Below, one piece after another: positions 52,283 through 61,834 of a stretch of DNA of 64,000 nt. The stretch comes from an uncultured Johnsonella sp. (lineage in GTDB: Bacteria > Bacillota > Clostridia > Lachnospirales > Lachnospiraceae), in NCBI GenBank assembly GCA_937927235.1, contig CALBCM010000027.1, positions 62,001-126,000 on the forward strand, read 5' to 3'. The notes beneath the pieces were generated by a model. It did not search any database and was not told the DNA's origin. It saw only the letters and a list, made by a program, of their open reading frames with translations. Numbering within the stretch: position 1 is the stretch's first letter; the number at the start of each line of letters is the position of its first letter. A program made the translations under genes and the position numbers.

Positions 52283-53977
52283 TTATCCACAGATAAGGTT
52301 CTCAAGTACGTCATTAGGAGGCACTATAGGAAAGACATCATAAGCCTTATTAATATCGCACTGTATAAACATAGGCTTTGAAGCATCATAGCTTTCAAGC
52401 ACCTGCCTCAATTTCTCAAGGCTGTCCGCTCTTGCTCCGGCAATTTTACAGGCACCGGCAAGCTCAACATAGTCTATATTAAAGCCTATATCCGTTTCAG
52501 AATATCTTTCATTGGAAAACATCTTCTGCCACTGCCTCACCATGCCAAGCGCATGATTATTAAAAAGCAGTATCAACACCGGCACATTGTATTGGCTGAG
52601 GGTAGGAAGCTCATTCATATTCATTTTAAAACTTCCGTCGCCGGTAATAAGTACAGTCTTTTTATCAGGGTTTCCCACTGCCGTGCCTATGGCGGCTCCA
52701 AGCCCGAAGCCCATAGTACCAAGCCCGCCTGAGGTGATAAAGCTCCTGCCCTGATTAAATTTCCAGTGCTGAGCCGCCCACATCTGATGCTGACCTACAT
52801 CCGTCACCAATACCGTTTGGTTTTTTTTATCAAGAATATCATTTGCCAGATTAATAATATTTTTAGGGTGAAATTCCTCAGGCTTTACGCCATCCGTCTG
52901 CTTATAAGTGTGAATCTCGGTCTTCCATTCTTTATGATTGTTTAAGAGCAGGGCCGACTCGCCTTTTTTATTTAAAAGCTCCAAAACCTCCCGGCTGCTT
53001 CCGACAAGTGCAACATCAATTTCAATATTTTTAGCAAGCTCGCTTCTATCAATCTCAATATGAATTATCTTGGCGTTTGCCGCAAAAGCACTGCACAGCC
53101 CCGTACCTCTGTCACTGAACCGGGTGCCGACTGCAACTATCAAATCAGCCCTCGAAACCGCAAAATTCGCCTCTCTAAAGCCGTGCATTCCCATAAGCCC
53201 TAAAGCAAGCTCGTGTTTTCTGTCAATGCTGCCAAGTCCCATCAGCGTATTGACTACCGGAATATCAAATTTTTCTGCGAATTCTCTTAACTGTTTTTCG
53301 CCTCGGCAGGCTTTTACTCCTCCTCCGGCATAGATTACCGGGCGCCTGGCTTCACTAATCAGCTTAAATGCCTTATCTAAAGCTTCACTGAGCTTGCTTT
53401 CCGCTTCCTTTTCAAATTCAAAGCTCTTTTTATTAATCGACTCCAAAGCTTCATCTTCAAAAGGCTCAAAGTCAATCTCGGAAACAAAAAGATTTTTAGG
53501 AATATCTATAAGCACAGGTCCCTTGCGCCCGCTTTGAGCAATCTTAAAAGCCTCTTTTATCACCGGAGCAATCTCTTTAGTGCTTCTTAAAAGATAATTA
53601 TGCTTAGTTACAGAAAGTGCGATTCCGGTAATGTCAATTTCCTGAAAAGAATCCTTGCCAAGCATGGCTGTCGGCACCTGACCGCAAATTACTACCAGCG
53701 GAGTAGAGTCCATATAGGCGGTAGCAATTCCGGTAATTGCATTGGTAGCACCCGGACCTGAAGTAGTTATACACACTCCGGTCTTTCCGGTACTCCTTGC
53801 ATAACCGTCAGCTGCGTGAACAAGCCCCTGCTCATGTGAGGTTCTGATATGAAAAAACTCATCTCGATAATCATAAAGTGCATCGTACAGAGGGATTACC
53901 GCTCCTCCGGGATAACCGAAAAATGTGTCAACCCCCTCTTTTTTTAAGCATTGTAATACTAATTCAGCTCCATTCAT
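52283..53977 (-). CDS. ilvB: Acetolactate synthase, large catalytic subunit
   Basis: The 564-residue ThDP enzyme has the N-terminal GYPGGAVIPLYDALYD, with the catalytic Glu in TSHEQGLVHAADGYAR, FQEIDITGIALSVTKHN, and the ThDP-binding motif ITGDGSFKMNMNELPT. It condenses pyruvate with pyruvate or 2-oxobutyrate to start branched-chain amino-acid synthesis. The ATG at 53975-53977 lies behind GGTGAGG; six further codons to a TTG overlap ilvD and are rejected. It is the last gene of ilvN-ilvC-ilvD-ilvB, 8 nt after the ilvD stop. Confidence 0.96.
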   Translation of the reverse strand: MNGAELVLQCLKKEGVDTFFGYPGGAVIPLYDALYDYRDEFFHIRTSHEQGLVHAADGYARSTGKTGVCITTSGPGATNAITGIATAYMDSTPLVVICGQVPTAMLGKDSFQEIDITGIALSVTKHNYLLRSTKEIAPVIKEAFKIAQSGRKGPVLIDIPKNLFVSEIDFEPFEDEALESINKKSFEFEKEAESKLSEALDKAFKLISEARRPVIYAGGGVKACRGEKQLREFAEKFDIPVVNTLMGLGSIDRKHELALGLMGMHGFREANFAVSRADLIVAVGTRFSDRGTGLCSAFAANAKIIHIEIDRSELAKNIEIDVALVGSSREVLELLNKKGESALLLNNHKEWKTEIHTYKQTDGVKPEEFHPKNIINLANDILDKKNQTVLVTDVGQHQMWAAQHWKFNQGRSFITSGGLGTMGFGLGAAIGTAVGNPDKKTVLITGDGSFKMNMNELPTLSQYNVPVLILLFNNHALGMVRQWQKMFSNERYSETDIGFNIDYVELAGACKIAGARADSLEKLRQVLESYDASKPMFIQCDINKAYDVFPIVPPNDVLENLICG

Positions 53978-53985
53978 GCCCTCAC

Positions 53986-55635
53986 CTAGCTGCAAATTGC
54001 GCCCTCAGCGGCAGAGGATACAAGTCTTACATATTTTGACAAATATCCCGTCACTGCCTTTTTTAACGGCACAAAGCTTTCCTTTCTTCTTTTATATTCT
54101 TCATCACTCAGCTCTACCTCTATAGTTGCTTTAATTAAATCAACTTTTATTCTATCACCGTTTTTAATAAGCCCTATCATACCTCCCTCATAAGCTTCAG
54201 GAGAAATATGACCTATACAAAAGCCCCTTGTCCCGCCTGAAAATCTGCCGTCAGTCAGCAGACAGACTTCTTTATCAAGTCCCATGCCTGAAAGTGCCGA
54301 GGTTGGAGTGAGCATCTCCCTCATGCCAGGTCCCCCCTTTGGTCCCTCATACCTGATTACTACCGCATCCCCGGCTTTAACCTTCCCTGATAAAATAGCC
54401 TCTACCGCTTCATCCTCGCTTTCATAAACCTTTGCAATTCCGTCAAATTCCTTAACCTTTTCATCAAGTGCCGATTTTTTGATTACCGCTCCGGCAGGTG
54501 CCAGATTACCCTTTAATACCTTGATTCCTCCATCCTTTGAATAGGGCTTGTCAAAATCCCTGATTACTTTGTCATCTGCCTTTTCAATAAAGGTATTGGC
54601 TATTTCCGAGCAGGCTACACATAAAGCACTGCCGTCTATTAAGCCTGCCTTATTAAGCTCATTCATTACCGCCTTTACTCCGCCGGCATTATTTAAGTCC
54701 TCCATATAAGAATCGCCTGCCGGACTTAATTTGCACAGATTCGGGGTCCTGGCACTTATTTCATTAATTTTATCAAGATTTATCTCAATTCCCGCCTCAT
54801 GGGCTATAGCTGTAAGATGCAAAACTGTGTTGCTTGAGCAGCCCAGTGCCATATCTACTGTAAGTGCATTATTAAAGGCCTTTTCATTCATTATATCCTT
54901 AGGCTTCAGATTTTTCTTTAAAGCCTTCATTATTGCCATACCGGCAGCTTTGGCAAGTCTTTTTCTATCTGCATACACCGCAGGTATGGAGGCATTTCCG
55001 TTAAGCGCCATACCAAGCGCCTCTGTCATACAGTTCATCGAATTTGCGGTAAACATGCCTGAGCAAGAGCCGCAGGTCGGACAGGCGGATTCCTCCAGAC
55101 AGTGGAGCTGTTTATAATCCATAGTATTATTTGCTACCTTGCCTACCGCTTCAAATACAGTAGTTATATCGGCATTTTTATTATTAAATCTGCCGGCAAG
55201 CATCGGACCGCCGCTGATAACCACAGAAGGTATATTAATCCTTGCCGCCGCCATCAACATGCCGGGGACCACCTTATCGCAGCTCGGTATAAGAACCAGC
55301 CCGTCAAGTGAATGTGCTTTTGCCATTATCTCTATACTGTCGCAAACCACTTCCCTGCTCACAAGCGAATACTTCATCCCCTCATGGTTCATAGATATGC
55401 CGTCACATACTGCTATAGCCGGAAATTCAAGCGGGGTACCGCCCTCGGCAATAATTCCCCTTTTTACCGCATCTGAGATTTCTCTGAGTCCTATATGGCC
55501 AGGAACTATCTCATTAAACGAGTTTACTACGCCTATGAAAGGCTTGGCAATTTCCTCGTCAGTAAGTCCCGTAGCTTTTAATAAGGCTCGGTGAGGAGCC
55601 TTTGTAAGTCCTGTTTTAACTAGTTCACTTTTCAT
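53986..55635 (-). CDS. ilvD: Dihydroxy-acid dehydratase
   Basis: The 549-residue iron-sulfur enzyme has cluster-binding Cys in VIPSCDKVVPG, CPTCGSCSGMFTANSMNC and early NSFNEIVPGHIGL. The C-terminal GRFSGGTRGFCIGHISPEA is diagnostic. It dehydrates dihydroxy-isovalerate and dihydroxy-methylvalerate to the 2-keto acids of valine and isoleucine. AGAGGAAA lies before the ATG. It follows ilvC by 140 nt, a gap that shows nothing further. Confidence 0.97.
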   Translation of the reverse strand: MKSELVKTGLTKAPHRALLKATGLTDEEIAKPFIGVVNSFNEIVPGHIGLREISDAVKRGIIAEGGTPLEFPAIAVCDGISMNHEGMKYSLVSREVVCDSIEIMAKAHSLDGLVLIPSCDKVVPGMLMAAARINIPSVVISGGPMLAGRFNNKNADITTVFEAVGKVANNTMDYKQLHCLEESACPTCGSCSGMFTANSMNCMTEALGMALNGNASIPAVYADRKRLAKAAGMAIMKALKKNLKPKDIMNEKAFNNALTVDMALGCSSNTVLHLTAIAHEAGIEINLDKINEISARTPNLCKLSPAGDSYMEDLNNAGGVKAVMNELNKAGLIDGSALCVACSEIANTFIEKADDKVIRDFDKPYSKDGGIKVLKGNLAPAGAVIKKSALDEKVKEFDGIAKVYESEDEAVEAILSGKVKAGDAVVIRYEGPKGGPGMREMLTPTSALSGMGLDKEVCLLTDGRFSGGTRGFCIGHISPEAYEGGMIGLIKNGDRIKVDLIKATIEVELSDEEYKRRKESFVPLKKAVTGYLSKYVRLVSSAAEGAICS

Positions 55636-55775
55636 TATAGATTTCCTCTTCCTAGCTTTAACACTGCCAAAATCACTTTTTAGAAGCTTTCCGGCTTTTT
55701 TAAAGCTCTAAATAAAATAAGCTGCATGTCCCCGGCTATTATAAATGCCTAAAGACTTAACAGCTTATTTGCTGT

Positions 55776-56771
55776 TTATTTTTTATTTAAAAAGCTCATC
55801 ATGCTCCTTAATTCTTTTCCAACTCTAGCAACCTCATTATTTTTGGCTTCCTCTCGGTATCTGTTAAAATTGACCCTGCCGTTTTCATTTTCAGCAATCC
55901 ACTGCCTTGCAAATTTTCCGCTCTGAATATCAGCCAGCACCTCTTTCATAGACTGCTTTACATGCTCATCTATGATTCTTCCTCCTGATACATAGTCACC
56001 ATATTCCGCCGTATCGCTGATGCTGTATCTCATGCCCTCAAAGCCTCCTGCATAAAGTAAATCGACTACAAGCTTCATCTCATGCAGACATTCAAAATAT
56101 GCCACTTCCTTTTGATAGCCTGCTGCGACCAGAGTTTCAAAGCCTGCTTTCATAAGAGCGTTTACTCCGCCGCAAAGCACTGCCTGCTCACCAAATAAGT
56201 CAGTTTCAGTTTCCTCTTTAAAGGTGGTTTCAAGTACTCCGGCTCTTGTAGCACCTATGCATTTTGCATATTCAAGCACCACCTTGTCGGCATTTCCAGT
56301 ATAATTGCTCTGCACTGCAAATACTGCCGGAACCCCGCTGCCCTCCTTAAATACATCTCTTACAAGATGCCCCGGTCCCTTGGGAGCCACCATAATAACA
56401 TCAACATGAGCCGGAGGCTTAATCTGTCTAAAATGTATATTAAAACCATGTGCAAATACGAGAGTCTGATTTTCTCTGAGATTAGGTGCAATCTCACTGT
56501 CATACACCGCCTTTTGTTTTTCATCCGGAATCAGCATGACAAGCATATCGGAGTCTTTCACTGCACGGGCGGCGCTTTTAACCTCAAAGCCGTCTTGTTC
56601 AGCCGTGTCGACAGATTTGCTGCCCTCATAAAGTGCCACACATACATTGCAGCCGCTGTCCCTGAGGTTCAAGGCATGGGCATGTCCCTGACTTCCATAG
56701 CCTACCACTGCAATCTTCATATCTTTCAATTTTTCTACATTTACATCCATATCATAATACATCTTAGCCAT
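55776..56771 (-). CDS. ilvC: Ketol-acid reductoisomerase (NADP-type)
   Basis: The 331-residue class I enzyme has the Rossmann motif IAVVGYGSQGHAHALNLRDS, MLIPDEKQKAVY, FAHGFNIHF, and metal ligands in KEETETDLFGEQAVLCGG. It isomerises and reduces acetolactate or acetohydroxybutyrate. Start with AGGAG and ATG GCT AAG. It lies 37 nt after ilvN in the T-box operon. Confidence 0.97.
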   Translation of the reverse strand: MAKMYYDMDVNVEKLKDMKIAVVGYGSQGHAHALNLRDSGCNVCVALYEGSKSVDTAEQDGFEVKSAARAVKDSDMLVMLIPDEKQKAVYDSEIAPNLRENQTLVFAHGFNIHFRQIKPPAHVDVIMVAPKGPGHLVRDVFKEGSGVPAVFAVQSNYTGNADKVVLEYAKCIGATRAGVLETTFKEETETDLFGEQAVLCGGVNALMKAGFETLVAAGYQKEVAYFECLHEMKLVVDLLYAGGFEGMRYSISDTAEYGDYVSGGRIIDEHVKQSMKEVLADIQSGKFARQWIAENENGRVNFNRYREEAKNNEVARVGKELRSMMSFLNKK

Positions 56772-56808
56772 GTTATTTTTTCTCCTGATTTTTATTTAGT
56801 TTAATTTA

Positions 56809-57033
56809 TTATGCGGTTTCTACTCTGACATTACTTACATCACATAATTTTACTATATGATTAAGCACTGCCTTTGAGGGAGTTTCATTTTCCATAACTA
56901 CAATCACCATCTCGTTGCAGTCTGTCGACATGCTCAAGGATTTTAATTTTAGCTCTCTCCTTCTTAAAGTCATAGCTATTCTCAAAAAAGAATCCATTCC
57001 CTGTAATAAACTTGCATAAAGTGTTGTTTCCAT
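56809..57033 (-). CDS. ilvN: Short acetolactate synthase regulatory subunit (ACT domain)
   Basis: The 74-residue protein consists of one ACT domain (LQGMDSFLRIAMTLRRRELK, then SMSTDCNEMVIVVMENE), about half the length of IlvH-type subunits; it resembles the short IlvM form. It should bind to IlvB and adjust its activity or feedback by valine. The ATG at 57031-57033 has GGAGG 8 nt upstream; the ATG at 57048 overlaps this site and is rejected. First gene after the T-box. Confidence 0.85.
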   Translation of the reverse strand: METTLYASLLQGMDSFLRIAMTLRRRELKLKSLSMSTDCNEMVIVVMENETPSKAVLNHIVKLCDVSNVRVETA

Positions 57034-57074
57034 AATTTTGTCCTCCATTTAATAATAATCCCGATATTTAAGGT

Positions 57075-57400
57075 AAAGGACTGTGATGCAGCTATAAAAC
57101 AAAAAAGCTTCCGTCCTTATATGCCTGTTCAGGCAAATCTATAAGGACGAAAGCTGTAAGCATTCGCGGTACCACCTTATTTGCAGATATATAAATATCC
57201 ACCTCTCAATCGGATCGGATAGGTTTCACTATCTTAATCTTAGCCCTGTAACGCAGGAACACGGTCAATACCTAAGCAATAAGCTTTCAGTATGACAGCT
57301 CTGGAGTGATCATTCCCTGCTTACATTTGTGCCTGCTCTCATCAACCAGGCTTGCTGTAACAAACTTCTTAAACAGCTTTGTCTCCGTCATCGCTTTTGA
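57075..57400 (-). promoter_or_regulatory. T-box riboswitch of the ilv operon, probable Ile specifier
   Basis: The T-box sequence AGGTGGTACCGCG is at 57165-57177 (minus strand). It is followed by a terminator with arms AGCTTTCGTCCTTATA and TATAAGGACGGAAGCTT and six T (57106-57155). Upstream is the stem I region, with an apical GGTTGATGAGAG loop. The specifier segment reads GGGAATGATCACTCC, pointing to AUC (57308-57310) for isoleucine. Uncharged tRNA would favour the antiterminator and ilvNCDB expression. Confidence 0.93.
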
Positions 57401-57459
57401 ATATTATTTATTTTCGACATTATAGCGATACAAAATAACTTTGTCAACTTTTTTTTATC

Positions 57460-58848
57460 CTATTCATTCCTCAGGGCTGAAAGCGGACTCAGCTTCATTG
57501 CCCTTAATGACGGCAAAAGCCCTGCCACCATGCCGACTATAATAGCAAATATCACTGCCAAGAAGCCCAGCCAGCTTGGAATAATAGCAATATTTCCATT
57601 GCTTTGAGTAAGTACATAGCCTACATTTGTACTATTTAAAATAAAAGCGACAAAATAGCTTGCTCCTACTCCTACCACCCCTCCTATAAGCCCTATTAGC
57701 GCGGATTCAATTAAAAACATATCTCTTATCTTTGCCATATCACAGCCAAGCACCTTCATAATTCCTATTTCCTTAGTCCTTTCATAAATCGACATCATCA
57801 TAGTATTGGCTATTCCTATCGCAGCTACAAACAAAGAAACTCCGCCTATCATGCCAAGTGCTGTCTGTATAAGGTTTGACTGCTTCTGGTCCTGCTTTAT
57901 TACTTCAAGTACCGAATCGGCTTGAAAACCCATGGCTTTTATAGTGTTTTGAATGCTTTCAACATGGGACTGGTCATCAGCCAAAGCTACAGCATTTGAA
58001 TACACGAAGTTTTTATAGGGCTTGCCGTTTTTTGTAGAGGGCTGCCCTTCTACAACCTTATTTTTCATATATTTTCTAAGCAGAGATTTAAAGGAATCAA
58101 TATCGGTATAGGCACTGTAGCGATTAAAAGGACTGTAGCCCTTATCCTCCTGCATCATGCCTGATACCTTCACCGTATATTTTTTAGGAGGCTGCACCGC
58201 CTTTGAATCCAGAGGGTTATTTTCTCCTTCGCCTCCCGGAGCGACAGCCGCGGAATCAGAGGGAAATTTTGACATCATATAGCCTTGAGTATCATAGATG
58301 ACAAATACAGTTTTATTCATAATATCCACATCGGTATTATTTCCTCCCATAGCATAGTCACTTAGCTTAGGATTATAAAAATTTCTTCCGATATCACTTG
58401 AAGCTATTATTTCAAGCTCAGCACTGCTTTTACCTGGCAGACTGCCCTCGGCTAAGGGTATTTTATTAAGAAACTGTCTGCTTACTCCCGCAATCTGCAC
58501 ATAGCCTTCATATATTCCCTGCTTTAAAATCACTGAAGTTTCCATATAGGGGGTTACCACCTCTACATTTTCAATAGCTGCTATTCTAGCTATGTCCTTA
58601 TCACTTATATATCTTGAGGGTGATGAGCTGCCTCCCTCATAATAAGCCTTTGACTGTATATTTATCATCTTCGTCACCACGGAGCTTCCCTGAAGCATGG
58701 AATTTAAAGCCCTCATACCGATTCCTATGGATACCATAGTCACTACTGAGGCGGTGCCTATCAGCACTCCTAAAATAGTAAGCAGTGTCCTGACCTTTCT
58801 CCTTAAAAGATTTCCGACACTCATTCCAAGTAAATCAGAAAATTTCAT
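57460..58848 (-). CDS. MacB/FtsX-type ABC transporter permease
   Basis: The 462-residue permease has an N-terminal TM helix (RKVRTLLTILGVLIGTASVV), a large extracellular MacB-type periplasmic-core-like domain (to about 330), and three C-terminal TM segments (ALGMIGGVSLFVAAIGIANT, GLIGGVVGVGASYFVA, WLGFLAVIFAIIVGMVAG). YERTKEIGIMKVLGC is the typical FtsX coupling motif. It pairs with the upstream ATPase and the CARDB-like protein on the same strand; the transported substrate is unknown. Confidence 0.94.
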   Translation of the reverse strand: MKFSDLLGMSVGNLLRRKVRTLLTILGVLIGTASVVTMVSIGIGMRALNSMLQGSSVVTKMINIQSKAYYEGGSSSPSRYISDKDIARIAAIENVEVVTPYMETSVILKQGIYEGYVQIAGVSRQFLNKIPLAEGSLPGKSSAELEIIASSDIGRNFYNPKLSDYAMGGNNTDVDIMNKTVFVIYDTQGYMMSKFPSDSAAVAPGGEGENNPLDSKAVQPPKKYTVKVSGMMQEDKGYSPFNRYSAYTDIDSFKSLLRKYMKNKVVEGQPSTKNGKPYKNFVYSNAVALADDQSHVESIQNTIKAMGFQADSVLEVIKQDQKQSNLIQTALGMIGGVSLFVAAIGIANTMMMSIYERTKEIGIMKVLGCDMAKIRDMFLIESALIGLIGGVVGVGASYFVAFILNSTNVGYVLTQSNGNIAIIPSWLGFLAVIFAIIVGMVAGLLPSLRAMKLSPLSALRNE

Positions 58849-58862
58849 AAATTTAACCCTTT

Positions 58863-60683
58863 TTATTCAATATCATCAATTTTATCTTCACTATCCGCTT
58901 CTTCTTTCTTTTTAATCTTAAAGAACACTATTACAGCTGCAATTAAAGCTGCCGCCGCTACAACTCCTATTATAAATCTTTTATCCTTGTACCAAGGTGA
59001 TTTTTCTTCCACAACCTCTCCCATATCCATATCATCCATATTAAAGGCATTCGGATCTTCTTCAAGCACCATAAAATCAGCTTCTCTGTTCACAGAGCTT
59101 GTCACGCCATTTTCATCTTCATAAGTGATTGTAATCTTGATTTTACCCTCATCAGCCGTCACCGCCTGACCTGCAATCATTAAATCTACATTTCCGCTCT
59201 CCCCGGATTTAATATTTCCCACGTATTGGTCAACCGTCTTAATTGAATCAGCCTCACATTTTACAAATACATTATAAAGAGGCACCTTGCCGGTATTGCT
59301 TATCTGAAAGGTCAGATTGCTTTCACCGTCAACTCCTATTGAGGGAGGATTTAAGGTAATAGTACCGGTAGTCAGCTTTGCAGTCTGCTTTACCGGCACA
59401 TCTATAGCTACACTTTCCTCAGCATTTTTAAACTCCGGCGAATCAAATTTTTCTTTTATTGTCACTCCGTAGGACCTCTGATCTATCACAGGCTTTGATT
59501 TCATCTTTACGCTTATCTGAGAGGTGGCATTTGGAGCCAGTGCATTTACTACTACCGAATTAGAGCCTTCTGCAATCGTAAATACTGCACTTTCGGAAAC
59601 CTTTTCCGATTCAAAGGAAAAAAGTATATTGCTGGCTGCAACAGTCTGTGAAGCATTTTTCATGTTTACTACAAGTTCAAATTCTTCGCCTGCAAAAATT
59701 TCCTCAGGTATAGTATAGTAGCTGTCCACTACAAGCCTCGCCTTGACTCTGTCATTTGCATTAAAATCTCTCTCGGGCTTGGCGGTGGTTTCAGAAGTTT
59801 CAGCCGCTTTGCTTACCACATGTACATAAAATTCGGTTTCAGCTGTTTTAAGCTCTCCTTCAGAACTCTCCCTGTAGGTAATTTTCATTTTAATAGGATA
59901 ATAGCCTGTATACGAATCTTTTCTTATAGTAAATTTATAATCAAGGCTCACTGTTTCGTCCTTTGCAATTTTTGCAAATCTCTTATCATAATTTGCCTCA
60001 TCTATCTCAAAGGGAAATACCTTATCATCTCTGTCAACTACAAGGCTCGCCGTAACATCCTGTGCGGTTACCCGACCTTTATTCTTTAAATTAAGGCTGA
60101 AGCTCATAGCTTCCGGGTAGGTTCCTCTGGGAGAAGCCTGGTCTTCACCGACAGCAAAAACTACATCCTTCACCTCATCAGTTTCAGTTTCCTTATCCGT
60201 TGATTTCTTAATCCAGACATTTACATATTCCTGGGGACCATGTGAGCCGCCCTCTTTTGAATCTGCAACATATACCTGGACCCCATAATAGCCCTCAGGT
60301 ATATCCCTCCTGACTCTTGCAGGCAGACTTACCGTCTTTGACTGCCCCTTTTTTATTCTACCGAGATTTTTTCTTGCTGTAGTTTCCGAGCTTACTTCAA
60401 AGGGATAGGCATATTTCATGGACTCTCCCGTGCCTTCGTTGGTAGTATCATTTATCTGATCGTCATAAGCAATTCCTATCCAGGCATTTGTATAATCTTT
60501 ATCTGCCGTAAACTTAAATGTGACATTCATAATCTGACCTGTTTTTCCGGTAGGTATTTTACTTTGAGTAAAATAAGCATTTCCCTCTATATTAACAAGC
60601 TCGGCATTTACGTCCAGTATACTGCACGATGCAAAAAAGCACAGTATCATAAGTGCAGATAAAAATCTCATTGCAGCCTTCAT
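58863..60683 (-). CDS. Membrane-anchored extracellular protein with CARDB/COG1361-like repeats
   Basis: The 606-residue protein has an N-terminal signal segment (MKAAMRFLSALMILCFFASC) that might be a lipobox. Repeated immunoglobulin-like beta domains of the COG1361/CARDB type follow (e.g. FSLNLKNKGRVTAQDVTASL, FELVVNMKNASQTVAASNI, LTFQISNTGKVPLYNVFV). A C-terminal TM helix (GVVAAAALIAAVIVFFKIK) with a charged cytoplasmic tail ends it. It lies between the ATPase and permease genes, so it is probably the extracellular partner of this ABC system. The ligand is unknown. Confidence 0.85.
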   Translation of the reverse strand: MKAAMRFLSALMILCFFASCSILDVNAELVNIEGNAYFTQSKIPTGKTGQIMNVTFKFTADKDYTNAWIGIAYDDQINDTTNEGTGESMKYAYPFEVSSETTARKNLGRIKKGQSKTVSLPARVRRDIPEGYYGVQVYVADSKEGGSHGPQEYVNVWIKKSTDKETETDEVKDVVFAVGEDQASPRGTYPEAMSFSLNLKNKGRVTAQDVTASLVVDRDDKVFPFEIDEANYDKRFAKIAKDETVSLDYKFTIRKDSYTGYYPIKMKITYRESSEGELKTAETEFYVHVVSKAAETSETTAKPERDFNANDRVKARLVVDSYYTIPEEIFAGEEFELVVNMKNASQTVAASNILFSFESEKVSESAVFTIAEGSNSVVVNALAPNATSQISVKMKSKPVIDQRSYGVTIKEKFDSPEFKNAEESVAIDVPVKQTAKLTTGTITLNPPSIGVDGESNLTFQISNTGKVPLYNVFVKCEADSIKTVDQYVGNIKSGESGNVDLMIAGQAVTADEGKIKITITYEDENGVTSSVNREADFMVLEEDPNAFNMDDMDMGEVVEEKSPWYKDKRFIIGVVAAAALIAAVIVFFKIKKKEEADSEDKIDDIE

Positions 60684-60713
60684 CTTATTTTCTCCTTCTA
60701 AAATTAATATTAA

Positions 60714-61430
60714 TCAATTAATCTTGCCGTCTACTATCCTTATTTTTCTGTCAGCAAAGTCAGCTATGGTATTATCATGTGTTACCATAATCAGAGTTTT
60801 TTCTTCCTTGCCGGCCACTTCTCTCATAAGCTCAAGCACTTCGCCTGTAGTTTTGGTATCAAGATTTCCGGTCGGCTCATCGGCAAATATTATCTTAGGG
60901 TTCATAGCAAGAGCTCTTGCTATTCCGACTCTTTGCTGCTGTCCTCCGCTCATCGCATTGCCCTTTTGCCTTGCCTGCTTTTCAAGACCTACAAGCTTAA
61001 GGTATTTATTTGCTATGCTAAGTCTTTTTTTAAGATTAACTCCTCTAAACATCAGCGGCATGGCAACATTTTCCACTGCACTCATAGTCTGGAGCAGGTT
61101 GTAGGACTGAAATATAAAGCCTACATTCTCTCTCCTAAAAGCTACAAGCTGATTTTCATTAAGCTTTTCTATATGCCTTCCAGCTATAATTATCTCACCC
61201 TTTGAGGGCTTTTCAAGTCCTGCAAGCATATTTAAAAGAGTTGATTTCCCTGAGCCTGAGGGACCCACTATAGCACAAAACTCTCCTTTTTTTATAGTAA
61301 AATCCAGACCGTCAAGTGCGTGAACGTACTGGCTGCCAACCTTATAGTATTTATAAAGCGAATTGACTCTTATTATAATCTCTCGCTTTTTAGCCTCACC
61401 AATTTTTAAATTATTAATATCTTCCATCAT
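60714..61430 (-). CDS. MacB/LolD-type ABC transporter ATP-binding protein
   Basis: The 238-residue ATPase has Walker A GPSGSGKSTLLNML, Q-loop FIFQSYNLL, signature MSGGQQQRVGIARAL, Walker B IIFADEPTGNLD and H-loop MVTHD. The N-terminal 20 residues precede the usual start of the domain. It drives the FtsX-type permease encoded two genes downstream. First gene of the set, with no clear ribosome-binding site at the ATG. Confidence 0.95.
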   Translation of the reverse strand: MMEDINNLKIGEAKKREIIIRVNSLYKYYKVGSQYVHALDGLDFTIKKGEFCAIVGPSGSGKSTLLNMLAGLEKPSKGEIIIAGRHIEKLNENQLVAFRRENVGFIFQSYNLLQTMSAVENVAMPLMFRGVNLKKRLSIANKYLKLVGLEKQARQKGNAMSGGQQQRVGIARALAMNPKIIFADEPTGNLDTKTTGEVLELMREVAGKEEKTLIMVTHDNTIADFADRKIRIVDGKIN

Positions 61431-61834
61431 TTCAGTGCCTAATTTTATATATTTTAGTGCAGCTCCAATTCATAAAAATTGCAGCTTCCAGCTTGAGCTT
61501 AATGTATAAGCACTGCTGTAAAGAAGGCTTATACTGCCCTGACTGCCGGATTTATATACCAACTCACTGTTTAAAGCTATATCCGCTTTAATTAAGGTTA
61601 GTATCTTATCGATATTTTTACATTATAGCATAGAGTGCCCCGGCATACTATTAATATATTATTTCTAATTTTTTAACTTAAATCAGCTTTATAAAAATTT
61701 TTATAGCCAGCATTTTGCAAATGCAGTATAATACTCAAAATAAAAAGTTAAGGCTGCTTTAACAGTATATTATTCTGCAAAGCAGATATAAATACAGATT
61801 TAATAGCAACCTTAACAGAAAATGGGGTAATTTT
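61431..61834 (+). promoter_or_regulatory. Divergent region: pyrB promoter and folded leader
   Basis: A TATAAT (61727-61732) serves as a likely -10 for pyrB. The leader then contains GTTAAGGCTGCT (61747) pairing with AGCAACCTTAAC (61805), one mismatch, enclosing an inner CTGC/GCAG hairpin. GGGG lies 8 nt before the ATG. No PyrR-type anti-antiterminator or polypyrimidine attenuator was recognised. The remainder of the gap shows nothing. Confidence 0.5.

Noticed and set aside
55139..55594. 151-residue plus-strand frame inside ilvD
   Set aside because: Antisense shadow of a conserved enzyme gene.
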